From the NCBI GenBank assembly GCA_947581665.1, contig CANPVI010000017.1, positions 1 through 14,495 on the forward strand: a DNA stretch of 14,495 nt, written 5' to 3'. Shown here in pieces: positions 13,153 to 14,495 of this stretch; the stretch's first letter is position 1; each line of letters starts with the position of its first letter. Made by a program: the position numbers and the translations under genes. Under the pieces are notes generated by a model. The model did not search any database and had not been told where the DNA came from. It saw only the letters and a program-made list of their open reading frames with translations. The DNA is from an uncultured Atopobiaceae bacterium. Lineage in GTDB: Bacteria; Actinomycetota; Coriobacteriia; Coriobacteriales; Atopobiaceae.

Positions 13153-14495
13153 ATGGGTAAGGTGGGCGCATTCCTCGAGCTCGGGCGCGAGGCCCATGCC
13201 GAGCGGCCGGCGAAGGCGCGCCTCGCGGACTTCGACGAGTTCGCGGTGCCGCTTCCCGAGGCCGAGCAAGAGGCCCAGGCGAGCCGATGCATGTACTGCG
13301 GGGTGGCCTTCTGCCAGACGGGCGTCTCGTTCGGCGCGGCGCGCGCATCGGGCTGTCCGCTCCACAACCTCATCCCCGAGTGGAACGACCTCCTCTGGCG
13401 GGGCCTTTGGGACGACGCGGCCGCGCGCGTGGCGATCACGAACCCGTTCCCCGAGTTCACGGGGCGCGTGTGCCCCGCGCTCTGCGAAGCAGCCTGCAAT
13501 CTCGGACGCGATCGCGGCGCCACGACCATCAAGGATGATGAGCGCGCGATCTCAGACCACGAGTGGGCCCACGGAGGCCCCGCGCCTCTCGCGCCGTCCG
13601 CCGCGGACGCGCCGAGCGTGGCGGTGGTGGGAAGCGGCCCTTCGGGCCTCGCCTGCGCGTGGGAGCTCGCGCGACGCGGTGCGAGGGTGACGGTGGTCGA
13701 GCGCGCGGATCGCGCGGGCGGCCTTCTCGAGTACGGCATCCCGAACATGAAGCTCCCGAAGGACGTGGTGGCGAGGCGCGTCGAGCTCATGGAGCGCTCC
13801 GGCATCACGTTCGAACTGGAGACGGACGCCGCCGATCCCGCGGTGGCCGAGCGCATCTCAGCGGAGCACGACGCCATCGTGGTGGCGACGGGCGCGGGTG
13901 CCACGCGGCCCTTCAACGTGCCCGGGGCCGGGCTCGAGGGCGTGGTCTGGGCCGTGGACTACCTCACGGCCGCCACGAAGGCGCTCCTCGCGGGCACACG
14001 CTCGGCGATCGACGCGCGCGACAAGGCGGTCGTCGTCATCGGCGGCGGCGACACGGGCACCGACTGCGTGGCCACGGCGCTTCGCCAGGGCTGCCGCTCG
14101 GTGCGCCAGCTCGAGTTCCTCCCCGCGCCTCTCGAGGAGCGCCCGAAGGACAACCCCTGGCCCGAGTGGCCGAACGTGAAGAAGACCGACTACGGCCAGG
14201 AGGAGGCCGCGCTCGTCGACGGAAGCGATCCGCGTACCTTCGCCGCAGATACCACGCGCCTCGAGGGCACGGACGGCCATGTGCGAAGCCTCTCGTTCTG
14301 CCGGCTCGACTGGTCCGAGGGCAGGCCCGTGCGCATCGAGGGCACCGAGGAGACGGTCGACGCCGACCTCGTGCTCCTCGCCACGGGCTTCCTCGGCCCC
14401 AGGGAGGAGGCCATGGCGGCCTTCGGCGTCGCCCTCGGCGACGCGCGGCCGCTTCCCGTGGTGGAAGAAGGCACGCACGAGGCGATTCTCGGCGA
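13153..14495 (+). CDS. gltD: Glutamate synthase small (beta) subunit, 3' end outside the window
   Basis: GltD carries FAD, oxidises NAD(P)H and passes electrons through iron-sulfur clusters to GltB. The frame runs without a stop from the ATG at 13153 to the window edge (447 codons plus 2 nt); family members are about 480 residues, so a short C-terminal piece is missing. The start MGKVGAFLE fits the family. Cluster-binding cysteines are visible at 46, 49, 54 and 68 and, in the FTGRVCPALCEAAC stretch, at 107, 111 and 115. The first dinucleotide motif is VVGSGPSG at 158-165 (FAD), followed by a GGLLEYGIPNMKLP segment near 189-202. The second is GGGDTGTD at 297-304 (NAD(P)H). The late flavoprotein motif LLATGFLGP is at about 408-416. 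With gltB it forms a two-gene operon. Confidence 0.96.
   Translation, partial: MGKVGAFLELGREAHAERPAKARLADFDEFAVPLPEAEQEAQASRCMYCGVAFCQTGVSFGAARASGCPLHNLIPEWNDLLWRGLWDDAAARVAITNPFPEFTGRVCPALCEAACNLGRDRGATTIKDDERAISDHEWAHGGPAPLAPSAADAPSVAVVGSGPSGLACAWELARRGARVTVVERADRAGGLLEYGIPNMKLPKDVVARRVELMERSGITFELETDAADPAVAERISAEHDAIVVATGAGATRPFNVPGAGLEGVVWAVDYLTAATKALLAGTRSAIDARDKAVVVIGGGDTGTDCVATALRQGCRSVRQLEFLPAPLEERPKDNPWPEWPNVKKTDYGQEEAALVDGSDPRTFAADTTRLEGTDGHVRSLSFCRLDWSEGRPVRIEGTEETVDADLVLLATGFLGPREEAMAAFGVALGDARPLPVVEEGTHEAILG

Noticed and set aside
8498..13348. Long minus-strand frames at 8498-11242 and 11330-13348
   Set aside because: They are opposite the clearly functional gltB and the start of gltD, have Arg/His/Val-rich composition and show no domains.

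Overview
The window is GC-rich, has a strong preference for CTC leucine codons, and every gene is on the + strand. Together with a run of small zinc-ribbon membrane proteins and an adjacent gltBD pair, this fits a high-GC Actinomycetota genome, most likely a gut-type Coriobacteriia (Eggerthellales/Coriobacteriales). That placement is inferred from composition and protein style; no rRNA or other phylogenetic marker is present.

Left half (1-8338): an accessory-looking cluster of six genes. In order they are: the 3' part of a small four-helix membrane protein; a large subtilase + von Willebrand A protein anchored by a helix at each end and carrying a C-terminal zinc ribbon; a zinc-ribbon/TM protein with an outside EF-hand loop, leucine-rich stretch and eight YD repeats; a soluble coiled-coil protein with four zinc ribbons; a zinc-ribbon/TM/coiled-coil protein ending in a YARHG domain; and a zinc-ribbon protein with four membrane helices resembling DUF2569. 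Genes 1 and 2 overlap by ATGA, genes 2 and 3 are 17 nt apart, and the later gaps are 88, 39 and 102 nt. All read one way and end at a GC-rich hairpin terminator, so they could be one operon. Five of the six genes carry the same CxxC-x(10)-CxxC mini zinc ribbon, and predicted topology puts every one of these on the cytoplasmic side. The cluster therefore looks like a set of envelope proteins sharing one intracellular docking module, with the four-ribbon soluble protein as a possible hub. No function is established for the set.

Right half (8516-14495): ordinary nitrogen metabolism. gltB (complete, 1544 aa) and gltD (447 codons present, cut by the window end) encode the two subunits of glutamate synthase (GOGAT). 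The two genes are 2 nt apart, and the gltD ribosome-binding site lies within the end of gltB.

Between the halves (8339-8515) lie the terminator, an alternative hairpin that competes with it, and the gltB leader, in which no convincing promoter could be read. No tRNA, rRNA, CRISPR array, insertion sequence or attachment site was seen.
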